A stretch of DNA of 64,000 nucleotides. It comes from Bryobacteraceae bacterium (GTDB lineage: Bacteria > Acidobacteriota > Terriglobia > Bryobacterales > Bryobacteraceae). Positions 42,560 to 49,812 of this stretch are shown piece by piece. The stretch spans positions 1,178,001-1,242,000 of the forward strand of contig JAWKHH010000001.1 of assembly GCA_041394945.1 (NCBI GenBank), given 5' to 3'. The position numbers were made by a program, and so were the translations under genes. The notes below the pieces were generated by a model, which ran no database searches, had not been told where the DNA came from, and saw nothing but the letters and a program-made list of their open reading frames with translations. Position 1 is the first letter of the stretch, and each line of letters starts with the position of its first letter.

Positions 42560-43105
42560 TTAGAGCGGTTCGGGGAGCTTCAAGCCGCACTTGGCAAGCG
42601 CTTTACCAAGAATTTCAACAGCGCGCTCCTCGGAAACGTTGCGCGAGGTGGACACTTCGGTGATCAACATGTGGCGGGCGCGATCCAGCATCTTCTTTTC
42701 GCGGAAGGAAAGCGTCTTGACGGTCTGCTGGTGGATGAGGCCCTTCATGACGTCGGCCACGTCGAGCAGGCCGCCGTTGCGCATCTTTTCGGAGTTGTCC
42801 TTGAAGCGATCTTTCCAATCGGTGCACCGGGTGCAGTCCCCGGCCGCGAGGAAGTCCAACATGCGCTGAATCTCGGAGGTTCGGGTGACCTTGCGAAGTC
42901 CGACGTCGGAGACGTGGGAAAAAGGCACCATGATGGTGAGGCTGTTCCCGGCCAGACGCAATAGGTAGAAACGTTCGATTCTGGAGCCGAACGTGCGACT
43001 GCTAATGTTCTCTACGGTTCCGACTCCGTGATTTGGATAAACCACACGTTCGCCGATCTGGAAGGCCATGCTCGGACCCATGTACACCTCGCTTTGGTTG
43101 TTCAC
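42560..43105 (-). CDS. carD: CarD/CdnL family RNA polymerase-binding regulator
   Basis: A 181-residue CarD: the N-terminal Tudor-like RNAP-binding domain (FQIGERVVYPNHGVGTVENI, about 15-34) and a helical C-terminal DNA-binding domain ending KCGLKLPEPL. CarD binds the RNAP beta subunit and stabilises open complexes, especially at rRNA promoters. An AGGTAGG ribosome site and a near-consensus sigma-70 promoter precede it, consistent with constant high expression. Confidence 0.93.
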   Translation of the reverse strand: MNNQSEVYMGPSMAFQIGERVVYPNHGVGTVENISSRTFGSRIERFYLLRLAGNSLTIMVPFSHVSDVGLRKVTRTSEIQRMLDFLAAGDCTRCTDWKDRFKDNSEKMRNGGLLDVADVMKGLIHQQTVKTLSFREKKMLDRARHMLITEVSTSRNVSEERAVEILGKALAKCGLKLPEPL

Positions 43106-43128
43106 CTACCTGTCGGGGGTAGTGTCCA

Positions 43129-43157
43129 ATCGTAACTGGGTTTACAAAGTGTGTCAA
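43129..43157 (-). promoter_or_regulatory. Strong sigma-70-type promoter of carD
   Basis: On the minus strand, TTGACA (43157-43152, perfect consensus) and TACGAT (43134-43129) are separated by exactly 17 bases. The predicted start near 43122 leaves a leader of about 17 bases that just fits the ribosome site. Confidence 0.75.
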
Positions 43158-43256
43158 CCGCAAGGTGTCAAAAAATGGCCGAAAAAATCGGTTTGGTAGA
43201 AGGTTTGACCTCGGATTGGGGGCAGCGGAACCCTCACCCGCCCTGGAGTGGTCCGA

Positions 43257-43306
43257 GAGTCCCAGTACCGCCGTTGCCACCTAGGCTAGGTGGTGGCCTG
43301 GGACTC
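43257..43306 (-). terminator. Two-tier hairpin downstream of the HpcH/HpaI aldolase gene
   Basis: Outer 9-bp arms (43257-43265 with 43298-43306) enclose an inner 6-bp helix (43276-43281 with 43292-43297). It lies 19 bases after the stop of the aldolase gene. There is no T-run, so factor-independent termination is doubtful. Confidence 0.45.
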
Positions 43307-43324
43307 CCGTCGCGAGTTAGACGT

Positions 43325-44275
43325 TTACCATGGCATTTTGCGCTTGGTATAGCGCCGGCCCTTCTCGGCGGCTTCCTGGCCGCCGGAGCCGATCCGGACG
43401 CCTTCGTCGATCATCTGCTCGACGTCGGTGGGGCGGACGGTGTTGAGGAAGGCGAGCTTGTTCTTCTTGCAGGCGGCGAGCACCTTGGCGCGAGCATCGC
43501 GCATTTGGGGATGCAGGGTTTCATTGGCGCCGTGGCCGTCGGGGAGATCGAGCGAGATGCCCATGTCGCCGGGCCCCCATTCGGCGAACCCGATGCCGGG
43601 CACGGCGGCGACGAGTTCGGCGTTGGCGAGGGCGTACTTGTCCTCGATCTTGAGGCCGAGCAGGAACTCACCGTTGGGGTTGAGCGGCCACGGGTCCGCC
43701 TTCTTCATATACTCCTGCGGCGTGACGCCCCAAATCTGTGACGCGTAGCCCTGGCTGCCGTTGCCGAGCATGCCTTCGCCGAGGCCATTGACGATGGGCC
43801 GGGCGTTGGGATAGCGCATCGCCTGCACGAAAACGCGGACGGCCTCCGGGCTCCGGGCGTGGCAGAGCAGAATGCCGTGGGCGCCGGCCGCCTGCACCTG
43901 CTGGGCAACCCAGAAGTTAGCGCGCATGTGCATCTCGTCGACGCCGAGGACGGGCAGCGTCACGATGACGGCGGGCGTACGGTGGCCACTCCTGGTGGGT
44001 CCGCCGTCGACCAGGCCGCGCATGAACTGGCGGAGCGCCGTGAAATCGAGCGCGCCGTGCTCCATCTCGTAGTTGATGTAGTCGGCCCAGGTGTGAGCCA
44101 TCTTCTTGCCTTCCTCGTAGCCGCCGTGGCCGCCGGTGTAGTAGATGGGCTGGCCCTGCTCGAGGAGTTCGATGGCCTTGTTGATGCGTTTGGGCTTGTA
44201 GTTGGGGTCCGGCTGGGCGACCAGGAGGGCGCAGGCGGACGCAAACAGAATCACGGTGCGGGGTGCTGTTTTCAT
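43325..44275 (-). CDS. Exported HpcH/HpaI aldolase family protein
   Basis: A 316-residue protein with a signal peptide (residues 1-20, ending LLVAQ) and an HpcH/HpaI (class II pyruvate-type aldolase) barrel. The sequence includes PAVIVTLPVLG, AGAHGILLCHARSPE, LLGLKIEDKYALANAE with the metal-type Glu, and GPGDMGISLDLP. Known members cleave 4-hydroxy-2-oxo acids in the cytoplasm; a secreted form is unusual but recurs in Acidobacteria as I recall. Start 44275 follows a promoter so closely that the mRNA would be almost leaderless. Its true reaction is unknown. Confidence 0.85.
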   Translation of the reverse strand: MKTAPRTVILFASACALLVAQPDPNYKPKRINKAIELLEQGQPIYYTGGHGGYEEGKKMAHTWADYINYEMEHGALDFTALRQFMRGLVDGGPTRSGHRTPAVIVTLPVLGVDEMHMRANFWVAQQVQAAGAHGILLCHARSPEAVRVFVQAMRYPNARPIVNGLGEGMLGNGSQGYASQIWGVTPQEYMKKADPWPLNPNGEFLLGLKIEDKYALANAELVAAVPGIGFAEWGPGDMGISLDLPDGHGANETLHPQMRDARAKVLAACKKNKLAFLNTVRPTDVEQMIDEGVRIGSGGQEAAEKGRRYTKRKMPW

Positions 44276-44285
44276 AGCACCAAGA

Positions 44286-44315
44286 CTTATATCGAGTAGG
44301 GGAGCGCCGCGTCAA
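44286..44315 (-). promoter_or_regulatory. Promoter of the exported aldolase gene
   Basis: Minus-strand TTGACG (44315-44310) and TATAAG (44291-44286), spacer 18. A start about 7 bases downstream would lie near 44279, only about 4 bases before the ATG at 44275. Confidence 0.65.
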
Positions 44316-44447
44316 GCGCGGAAAACAGGAATCCGGAATCGCCGTCCGCCGGAGGGGATCGTTCCGGCTGGGTGGAAGACGATTCCGGATGGGTCGCCCA
44401 GGTGCAGAAGCACCGGATTGAAGAATAGCAGTTTTATTAATGAAATG

Positions 44448-45614
44448 CTATATGTTGCCCGAATTTTTTCCGAGCGCCGAGAGGCTCAGCCAGAGGGCCC
44501 GGGGAACGTGGAAGCAGCCCTTGTAGTTGTTGCCCTTGAGCTGATGAGAGACCTTGCCGTCGCGGCCGCAGTAGCCGTACCATTCGCCGTGTTCGGGATC
44601 GGGGAAGGTGGCGTAGGTGTAGTCGTGGATGCGCTCCAGGGCGGCTCGCCACTCGCCGCGGCCGGTAAGCGTCCAGGCGCGGACGAGCGAGTAGATGGCC
44701 TCGGTGTGCGGCCACCAGAGCTTCATATCGGCTTCGAGCTGCAGGGCGGGGCGCCCGTCGAGATCCATGAAGTAGTAAAGGCCGCCGTATTCGGTATCCC
44801 AGCCGTATTCGAGGGCGGCGTGGAGAATTTCGAGAACCGCGGCCTGGGTGGCGGCGTCGGGTTGCCGTTCGAGGATATCGAGGAGGAACCAGCAGACCTC
44901 GAGAGTGTGTCCCGGACACACGAGGCGGCCTTCGGGGAGATGGCGGAGATCGGCCCCGGTGGACGATACGTTTTCGAGCAGCGCGCCTGAGCCGGGGTCG
45001 CGGTGGGCGAGGGCGAGAGGTAGCATTTCGGCGAGGATAGCGTCGTAGATGGGGTCGGCGGTGGCGCGGGCCAGTTCGAGAGCGAGGGACGCAACCACCA
45101 TCACGTCGGCGAGTTGGCGCATGGGCGGGGCGCCAGGAAGCGCGGGACGGCCGAGCAGCCCCGGGTCCGCGATCCACTGGCGGATCTTTTCGAAGAGGGC
45201 GATGGCGCCATCGCGCGCCCATGTTTCGCCGGAGGCCTTGGCAAACTCGAGCCAACCGAGGGCGACGAACACGGCGCCGTAGGGTTTGCGCTGGAAGGCG
45301 GCGGGTTGGCCGTCGGAGGTGAGGGCGAAGTAGCAGCGACCTTGCGGATCGAACGCGTGACAGCGGAGGAACCCGGCTCCTTCGCGCGCAGCGTCGAGCC
45401 ATTCCGGGCGGGGTTCGTGCTCATTGTAGAGCTTGGAGAGCATCCAGACCTGGCGCCCGTTCATCCAGACGTACTTGCGGTGGTCGAAGATGGCGCCGCG
45501 GCGGTCGAGGCAGGTGAAGAAGCCGCCGTGCTGGCGGTCGATGGAGTGGCTCATCCAGAAGGGGAGGACGGAGTGGAACAGGTCGCGGCGGTAGACGGCG
45601 GCGAAATCGGTCAT
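44448..45614 (-). CDS. N-acylglucosamine 2-epimerase (AGE) family protein
   Basis: A 388-residue alpha/alpha-barrel protein of the AGE/cellobiose-epimerase family: HGGFFTCLDRRG, RKYVWMNGRQVWMLSKLYNE, CPGHTLEVCWFLLDI and MKLWWPHTEAIYSL, with the paired active-site His residues (PGH and WPH). It would epimerise or isomerise a free or N-acyl sugar in the cytoplasm. The start 45614 is chosen because the family N-terminus begins there; a longer frame reaches 45716 but would cover the divergent promoter. Length is normal for the family. Confidence 0.88.
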   Translation of the reverse strand: MTDFAAVYRRDLFHSVLPFWMSHSIDRQHGGFFTCLDRRGAIFDHRKYVWMNGRQVWMLSKLYNEHEPRPEWLDAAREGAGFLRCHAFDPQGRCYFALTSDGQPAAFQRKPYGAVFVALGWLEFAKASGETWARDGAIALFEKIRQWIADPGLLGRPALPGAPPMRQLADVMVVASLALELARATADPIYDAILAEMLPLALAHRDPGSGALLENVSSTGADLRHLPEGRLVCPGHTLEVCWFLLDILERQPDAATQAAVLEILHAALEYGWDTEYGGLYYFMDLDGRPALQLEADMKLWWPHTEAIYSLVRAWTLTGRGEWRAALERIHDYTYATFPDPEHGEWYGYCGRDGKVSHQLKGNNYKGCFHVPRALWLSLSALGKNSGNI

Positions 45615-45625
45615 CACGAATGATT

Positions 45626-45655
45626 CTGGCACGGAGAGCGCTTGACGGCTATAAT
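45626..45655 (+). promoter_or_regulatory. Promoter of the yceD-rpmF-plsX operon
   Basis: CTGGCA (45626-45631) and a perfect TATAAT (45650-45655) with an 18-base spacer. The start would lie near 45662, giving a leader of about 38 bases before the ATG at 45700. Confidence 0.7.
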
Positions 45656-45680
45656 GAGAGTTTTGACCGTTTTCGGGCAA
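45651..45680 (-). promoter_or_regulatory. Divergent promoter of the AGE-family gene
   Basis: Minus-strand TTGCCC (45680-45675) and CATTAT (45656-45651), spacer 18. Its -10 covers the same bases as the TATAAT of the opposite promoter, so the two cannot be bound at once. Confidence 0.45.
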
Positions 45681-45699
45681 CCGCCCATGGGACGGAGCG

Positions 45700-46221
45700 A
45701 TGTTTCTCAGCGTCAATGACTTGGCCGTTCGGGACCTGGTTACGCAAGTAGCCTTCGATTCGGACGGGATGGACTTGGGCGATCCGGATCTGCGGCTGGC
45801 AGGTAAGCTGACAGCCGACGTCGAAGCGTCACTCGGCGCTGGCGACGAGATCCGGGTGGCAGGCCGGCTGACGGGCGAGGTGGAGGTGGTTTGCGACCGC
45901 TGCGCGGAGCCGTTCCGGGTTCCGATCGACGGCGCCTTCGATCTTCGCTACGAGCCTTCGGAGAACGAGCCGGAGGCGGGTGAGCACGGGATCACGGCCC
46001 GGGAGACGGAGATCGGGTTTTACGAGGGCGAGGGCGTCGAACTCGCCGATGTGGTTCGGGAGCAAATCCTGCTTTCGCTTCCATCGCGTCTGCTTTGCGG
46101 CGCCGAATGCAAGGGAATTTGTCCGCAGTGCGGGCAGAATAGAAATAAGGGTGAGTGCCAGTGCCGGAGCGTCCCGGCCGACCCGCGGTGGGACGCGCTG
46201 GCGAAGCTGGCCCGAAGATAG
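45700..46221 (+). CDS. yceD: YceD/DUF177 family protein (large-ribosomal-subunit associated)
   Basis: A 173-residue DUF177 protein with VVCDRCAEPF in the middle and a C-terminal Cys cluster (CGAECKGICPQCGQNRNKGE) like a zinc knuckle. DUF177 proteins are nearly always encoded just before rpmF and are linked to 23S rRNA/50S biogenesis. rpmF follows after 10 bases. The ATG at 45700 has GGAG only 2 bases away, a short spacing. Confidence 0.92.
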   Translation: MFLSVNDLAVRDLVTQVAFDSDGMDLGDPDLRLAGKLTADVEASLGAGDEIRVAGRLTGEVEVVCDRCAEPFRVPIDGAFDLRYEPSENEPEAGEHGITARETEIGFYEGEGVELADVVREQILLSLPSRLLCGAECKGICPQCGQNRNKGECQCRSVPADPRWDALAKLARR

Positions 46222-46231
46222 GAGTTTTTCC

Positions 46232-46414
46232 ATGCCGAATCCAAAGCGTCGACACTCGAAGCGGCGAAAGAACAGCCGGCGGGCGCACGATTATCTGGCC
46301 AAGCCGGCGTTGGCGACGTGCCCGGACACGAGCCTGCCGGTGATGCCGCACCGGGTGAGCCCGCACACGGGCAAGTACAAGGGCCGAGACGTCATCGAGG
46401 TCGAAGAATCCTAG
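46232..46414 (+). CDS. rpmF: 50S ribosomal protein L32
   Basis: A 60-residue protein starting MPNPKRRHSKRRKNSRRAHD, the standard L32 N-terminus. The middle region has only one Cys (ATCPDTSLPVMPHRV), so it is the zinc-free (C-minus) form. GGAG at 46221 is the ribosome site. It lies between yceD and plsX, the classical order linking ribosome and lipid synthesis. Confidence 0.97.
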   Translation: MPNPKRRHSKRRKNSRRAHDYLAKPALATCPDTSLPVMPHRVSPHTGKYKGRDVIEVEES

Positions 46415-46427
46415 AACCGAGGCGGCA

Positions 46428-47435
46428 ATGGTTACCATCGCCGTCGATGCCATGGGCGGCGATCACGCCCCGCAGTCGGAAGTTTCGGGGGTGATCGAAG
46501 CGGTCCGGCAGCATAACGTCCGGGTGCAACTGGTGGGCCGGGAAGACCTGGTGCTCGCCGAGTTGAACAAGCACTCGGGCTGGAAGAGCCTGCCGATCGA
46601 TGTGGTTCACGCGAGTGAACACATCACTATGACCGACAGCGCGGCCAAGGCAGTCAGGGGCAAGAAAGACAGTTCGATCCGCGTGGCGGCCCGCCTGGTT
46701 CGGGAGGGGACCGCGGAGGGAGTGGTGTCGGCGGGCAACACGGGGGCGGTGATGGCGACGGCGAAGATGGTGCAGGGCGTGGTGCCGGGCGTGGAGCGGC
46801 CGGGGCTGGCGACTCCGCTGCCGACAATGACCGGGCGGCCGGTGATCGTGCTCGACGTGGGGGCCAACGTGGACTGTACGCCGAAGATGCTGGCGCAGTT
46901 CGCGATCATGGGCGAGATTTACTCGCGGATTATCATGCACGCGGAGAATCCACGCGTGGGCCTGCTTTCGATCGGCGAGGAGGAGCACAAGGGAAACGAC
47001 CTGACCAAGGAAGCGACGCCGCTGCTGAAGAGCCTTCCGATGAACTTCGTGGGCAACGTGGAGGGGCGGGATATTTTCCGGGGAGCGGTGGACGTGGTGG
47101 TGTGCGACGGGTTCGTGGGGAACGTGCTGCTGAAGGCGAGCGAGGGCGTGGCGGAGATGATCAAGACGCTGCTCAAGGAGGCCCTGTCGGCGAGTCTGAT
47201 TTCGAAGGCCGGGGCGGCGCTTTCGAGCGGGGCGTTTCATTCGCTGCGAAAGCGGACGGATTACTCCGAGTATGGCGGGGCTCCTTTGCTGGGGATCAAG
47301 GGGGTATGTATCATCTGCCACGGGAGTTCGAACGGGAACGCGATCAAGAACGCGGTTCGAGTGGCGGCGGAGTATGCCGAGGGTGGGGTGAATTCGCGGA
47401 TCGAGCACGAGTTGAATTCGCGTTTGGCGTCGTAG
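46428..47435 (+). CDS. plsX: Phosphate acyltransferase PlsX
   Basis: 335 residues of normal length, starting TIAVDAMGGDHAPQSE. Other family stretches are GVVSAGNTGAVMATAKM, PVIVLDVGANVDC and VVVCDGFVGNVLLKASEG. It makes acyl-phosphate from acyl-ACP for phospholipid synthesis, at the inner face of the membrane. It is the third gene of the yceD-rpmF-plsX operon, 13 bases after rpmF. Downstream fabD/fabF genes found in other bacteria are not present here. Confidence 0.97.
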   Translation: MVTIAVDAMGGDHAPQSEVSGVIEAVRQHNVRVQLVGREDLVLAELNKHSGWKSLPIDVVHASEHITMTDSAAKAVRGKKDSSIRVAARLVREGTAEGVVSAGNTGAVMATAKMVQGVVPGVERPGLATPLPTMTGRPVIVLDVGANVDCTPKMLAQFAIMGEIYSRIIMHAENPRVGLLSIGEEEHKGNDLTKEATPLLKSLPMNFVGNVEGRDIFRGAVDVVVCDGFVGNVLLKASEGVAEMIKTLLKEALSASLISKAGAALSSGAFHSLRKRTDYSEYGGAPLLGIKGVCIICHGSSNGNAIKNAVRVAAEYAEGGVNSRIEHELNSRLAS

Positions 47436-47455
47436 GCGGCTCCCAAGCGCCGCCT
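47434..47455 (+). terminator. Hairpin at the end of the plsX operon
   Basis: A 7-bp G-C stem (47434-47440 with 47449-47455) overlaps the plsX stop codon, with no T-run after it. It is weak evidence for a terminator. Confidence 0.3.
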
Positions 47456-47514
47456 GAAGGCAACGCGCGCAGATTGGACGCCTCGTTCGTTTCCTTGGGT
47501 AGGCTGGGACTGTA

Positions 47515-47790
47515 ATGGCGAGGACGATCGAGATCGTGTTGCAGAAAGGTGAGACTCCAGAGTCGGCAGTCCGGCGTTTCAGACAGGAAGTCATGAACGC
47601 TCAAGCCGACATCGGGGGGCAATTCGTCGATCTGTGCGCGTCCTCCTTCGATGAACATTTCGTTCAGCAACGGAACGGCAAGTGGCGCGGAAAGACATTG
47701 GCGGCAAAGTACACGATCGACTCAATACGCCTAAACCGCTCTCATCTCGTGGAGTTGAGACAGATCCTTCGCGATTTGGCCGGTGAGTAG
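47515..47790 (+). CDS. Small hypothetical protein (91 aa) with atypical codon use
   Basis: 91 residues, not recognised. The N-terminus (IEIVLQKGETPESAVRRFRQEV) recalls the start of ribosomal protein bS21, but the rest does not. By hand count 29 of 91 codons end in A or T, more than in the neighbouring genes. That suggests recent acquisition or weak selection. An upstream purine-rich ribosome site is not obvious. The 132 bases after it hold nothing I recognise. Confidence 0.5.
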   Translation: MARTIEIVLQKGETPESAVRRFRQEVMNAQADIGGQFVDLCASSFDEHFVQQRNGKWRGKTLAAKYTIDSIRLNRSHLVELRQILRDLAGE

Positions 47791-47922
47791 GCTTTGACCT
47801 GTATCGCTCTGCGCGGCCTCAACGGCAGGCAATGCAGACCCTGGTGACTTCATCGGGTATTGGCCCGTTCGGATCGCACAAGCCGCTTGCAGGGTGGAAG
47901 CCTGCCCCACTAGTCTAAGATT

Positions 47923-49812
47923 GTGCCCACCGTCTGGCGTTTTCCGCTCTTGATTGCGATTGCCGTTCCCTTGGCGGCGCAGGATCCGGTGCAATGGACG
48001 CTCTCGGCGGATCCGGCGGCGGCGTCTCCCGGCGGACGCGCGCTGCTGCGGCTCAAGGCGACGATTGAACCGGGATGGCATCTCTACTCGACAACGACGG
48101 CGAAGGGTCCGACTCCGACGAAGATATCGCTCGAGCCATCGCCGCATGCGACGGCGGTGCGGGCGCTGCAACAGCCGCCGCACACGAAGTTCGATCCAAA
48201 TTTTCAAACCGACTCGGAGACATACGACGAATCCGCCGAGTTTCTGATTGAGACGGCGGTGGAGGATCGGGCGCCGGCGGGTCCGTTGGCGTTGACGGCG
48301 AAGGTGCGCTACCAGGTCTGCAGCGACAAGGTGTGTCTGCGGGCGAAGACGAAGACGGCGGAGACGACGCTCACGGTGGACGAGGGGGCGGCGAAGGCGG
48401 CGGGCATCCCGGAGGGATTCGTGGATGCGGTGCTGACGGGCGCGGCTCCGGCCTCGCCGACGCCGGCTCCAGCAGCTCCGGCGCCGGCGAATGCGCAGTA
48501 TGGAGCCACGGGAAATGTGGACCTGGGACGGTTTCTGCTGGTGGCGTTCGGATTCGGTCTGGCGGCGATCTTCACGCCGTGCGTATTCCCGATGATTCCG
48601 ATTACGATGTCGTTCTTTCTGAATCGACCGGACACGACGCGAGCGCAATCGGTGACGCAGGCGGCCGTGTTCTGCCTGGGCATCATCGTGTTGTTCACAG
48701 GAATGGGGCTGGCGACGACGGCGATTCTCGGGCCGTTCGGCGTGGTGCAATTGGGGTCCAACCCATGGGTGAACACGTTCATCGCGGCGGTGTTTCTCGC
48801 CTTCGGGTTGAGCCTGCTGGGGGCGTTCGAGATTACGCTGCCATCGGGACTGCTAACGAAGTTGAACGACGCTTCGCAGGGCGGGGGGATCCTCGGGACG
48901 CTGTTGATGGGGCTGACGTTCTCGCTGACGTCTTTCGCGTGCGTGGGCCCGTTCGTGGGAACGCTGCTGGCGGCGTCTGTGCAGGGCGGCGGTGCGCTGC
49001 CGGCGATGGGCATGGCGACATTCGCGGCGGGTCTGGCCGCGCCGTTCTTCCTGCTGGCGCTGTTTCCCGCGTACCTGAAGAAGATGCCGCGGAGCGGTGG
49101 CTGGCTGGCCCGGGTGAAGGTGGTGATGGGTTTCGTGATCCTGGCGGCGATGTTCAAATACCTGAGCAATATCGACCTGGTGATGCAGTGGAATGCGCTC
49201 ACGCGCGATCGATTTCTGGCGGCGTGGATCGTATTGTTCGCGCTGCCGGGTCTGTATCTGCTCGGGTTCCTGCGGCTGGAGGGAATCAAGGCCGATGAGC
49301 CGTTGGGCGTGACACGGACGCTTGCGGGCGCGGCGTTTCTGATCTTCTCCGTGTCGTTGCTGCCGGGTATGAACTGCGGGCGGCTGGGCGAGATCGACGC
49401 GTACGTGCCGGCGTGTCCGGATGGAGCGGCAGCGGCCGGACCGTCGGCGGCGTTGAAATGGCTGAAGAACGACCTGAAAGGGGCGGTGGAACGGGCGAAG
49501 GCGGAGGGTAAGCAGGTGTTCGTGAACTTCACTGGCTATGCATGCACGAACTGCCACTGGATGAAGGCGAACATGTTCCCGCGGCCGGAGATCGCCGAGG
49601 AACTCGGGAAGTTCGTGCTGGTGGAGTTGTACACCGATGGAACCGACGAGGCATCGCTCGAGAACCAGAAGCTGCAGGAGGGGCGATTCCAGACGGTGGC
49701 AATCCCGCACTACGTGATTCTCGACGGCGAAGAAAAGACTGTGGCGAGCTTCGTTGGCCTCACCAAGGACAGTCAGGAATTTTTGCGGTTTTTGCAGACG
49801 AAGGTCCAATGA
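47923..49812 (+). CDS. DsbD-like thiol:disulfide interchange protein
   Basis: A 629-residue protein starting with GTG. A signal peptide (to AAQDP) is followed by an N-terminal DsbD-alpha-like domain with a Cys pair (VCSDKVCLRA, about 130). A membrane region of about eight helices has Cys residues in FTPCVFPMIPI and TSFACVGPF. The C-terminal thioredoxin domain carries CTNC (YACTNCHWMKANMF, about 540-546). It carries electrons from cytoplasmic thioredoxin to periplasmic thiol proteins. The next gene starts in its stop codon (ATGA), so the two are co-expressed. Confidence 0.9.
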   Translation: MPTVWRFPLLIAIAVPLAAQDPVQWTLSADPAAASPGGRALLRLKATIEPGWHLYSTTTAKGPTPTKISLEPSPHATAVRALQQPPHTKFDPNFQTDSETYDESAEFLIETAVEDRAPAGPLALTAKVRYQVCSDKVCLRAKTKTAETTLTVDEGAAKAAGIPEGFVDAVLTGAAPASPTPAPAAPAPANAQYGATGNVDLGRFLLVAFGFGLAAIFTPCVFPMIPITMSFFLNRPDTTRAQSVTQAAVFCLGIIVLFTGMGLATTAILGPFGVVQLGSNPWVNTFIAAVFLAFGLSLLGAFEITLPSGLLTKLNDASQGGGILGTLLMGLTFSLTSFACVGPFVGTLLAASVQGGGALPAMGMATFAAGLAAPFFLLALFPAYLKKMPRSGGWLARVKVVMGFVILAAMFKYLSNIDLVMQWNALTRDRFLAAWIVLFALPGLYLLGFLRLEGIKADEPLGVTRTLAGAAFLIFSVSLLPGMNCGRLGEIDAYVPACPDGAAAAGPSAALKWLKNDLKGAVERAKAEGKQVFVNFTGYACTNCHWMKANMFPRPEIAEELGKFVLVELYTDGTDEASLENQKLQEGRFQTVAIPHYVILDGEEKTVASFVGLTKDSQEFLRFLQTKVQ

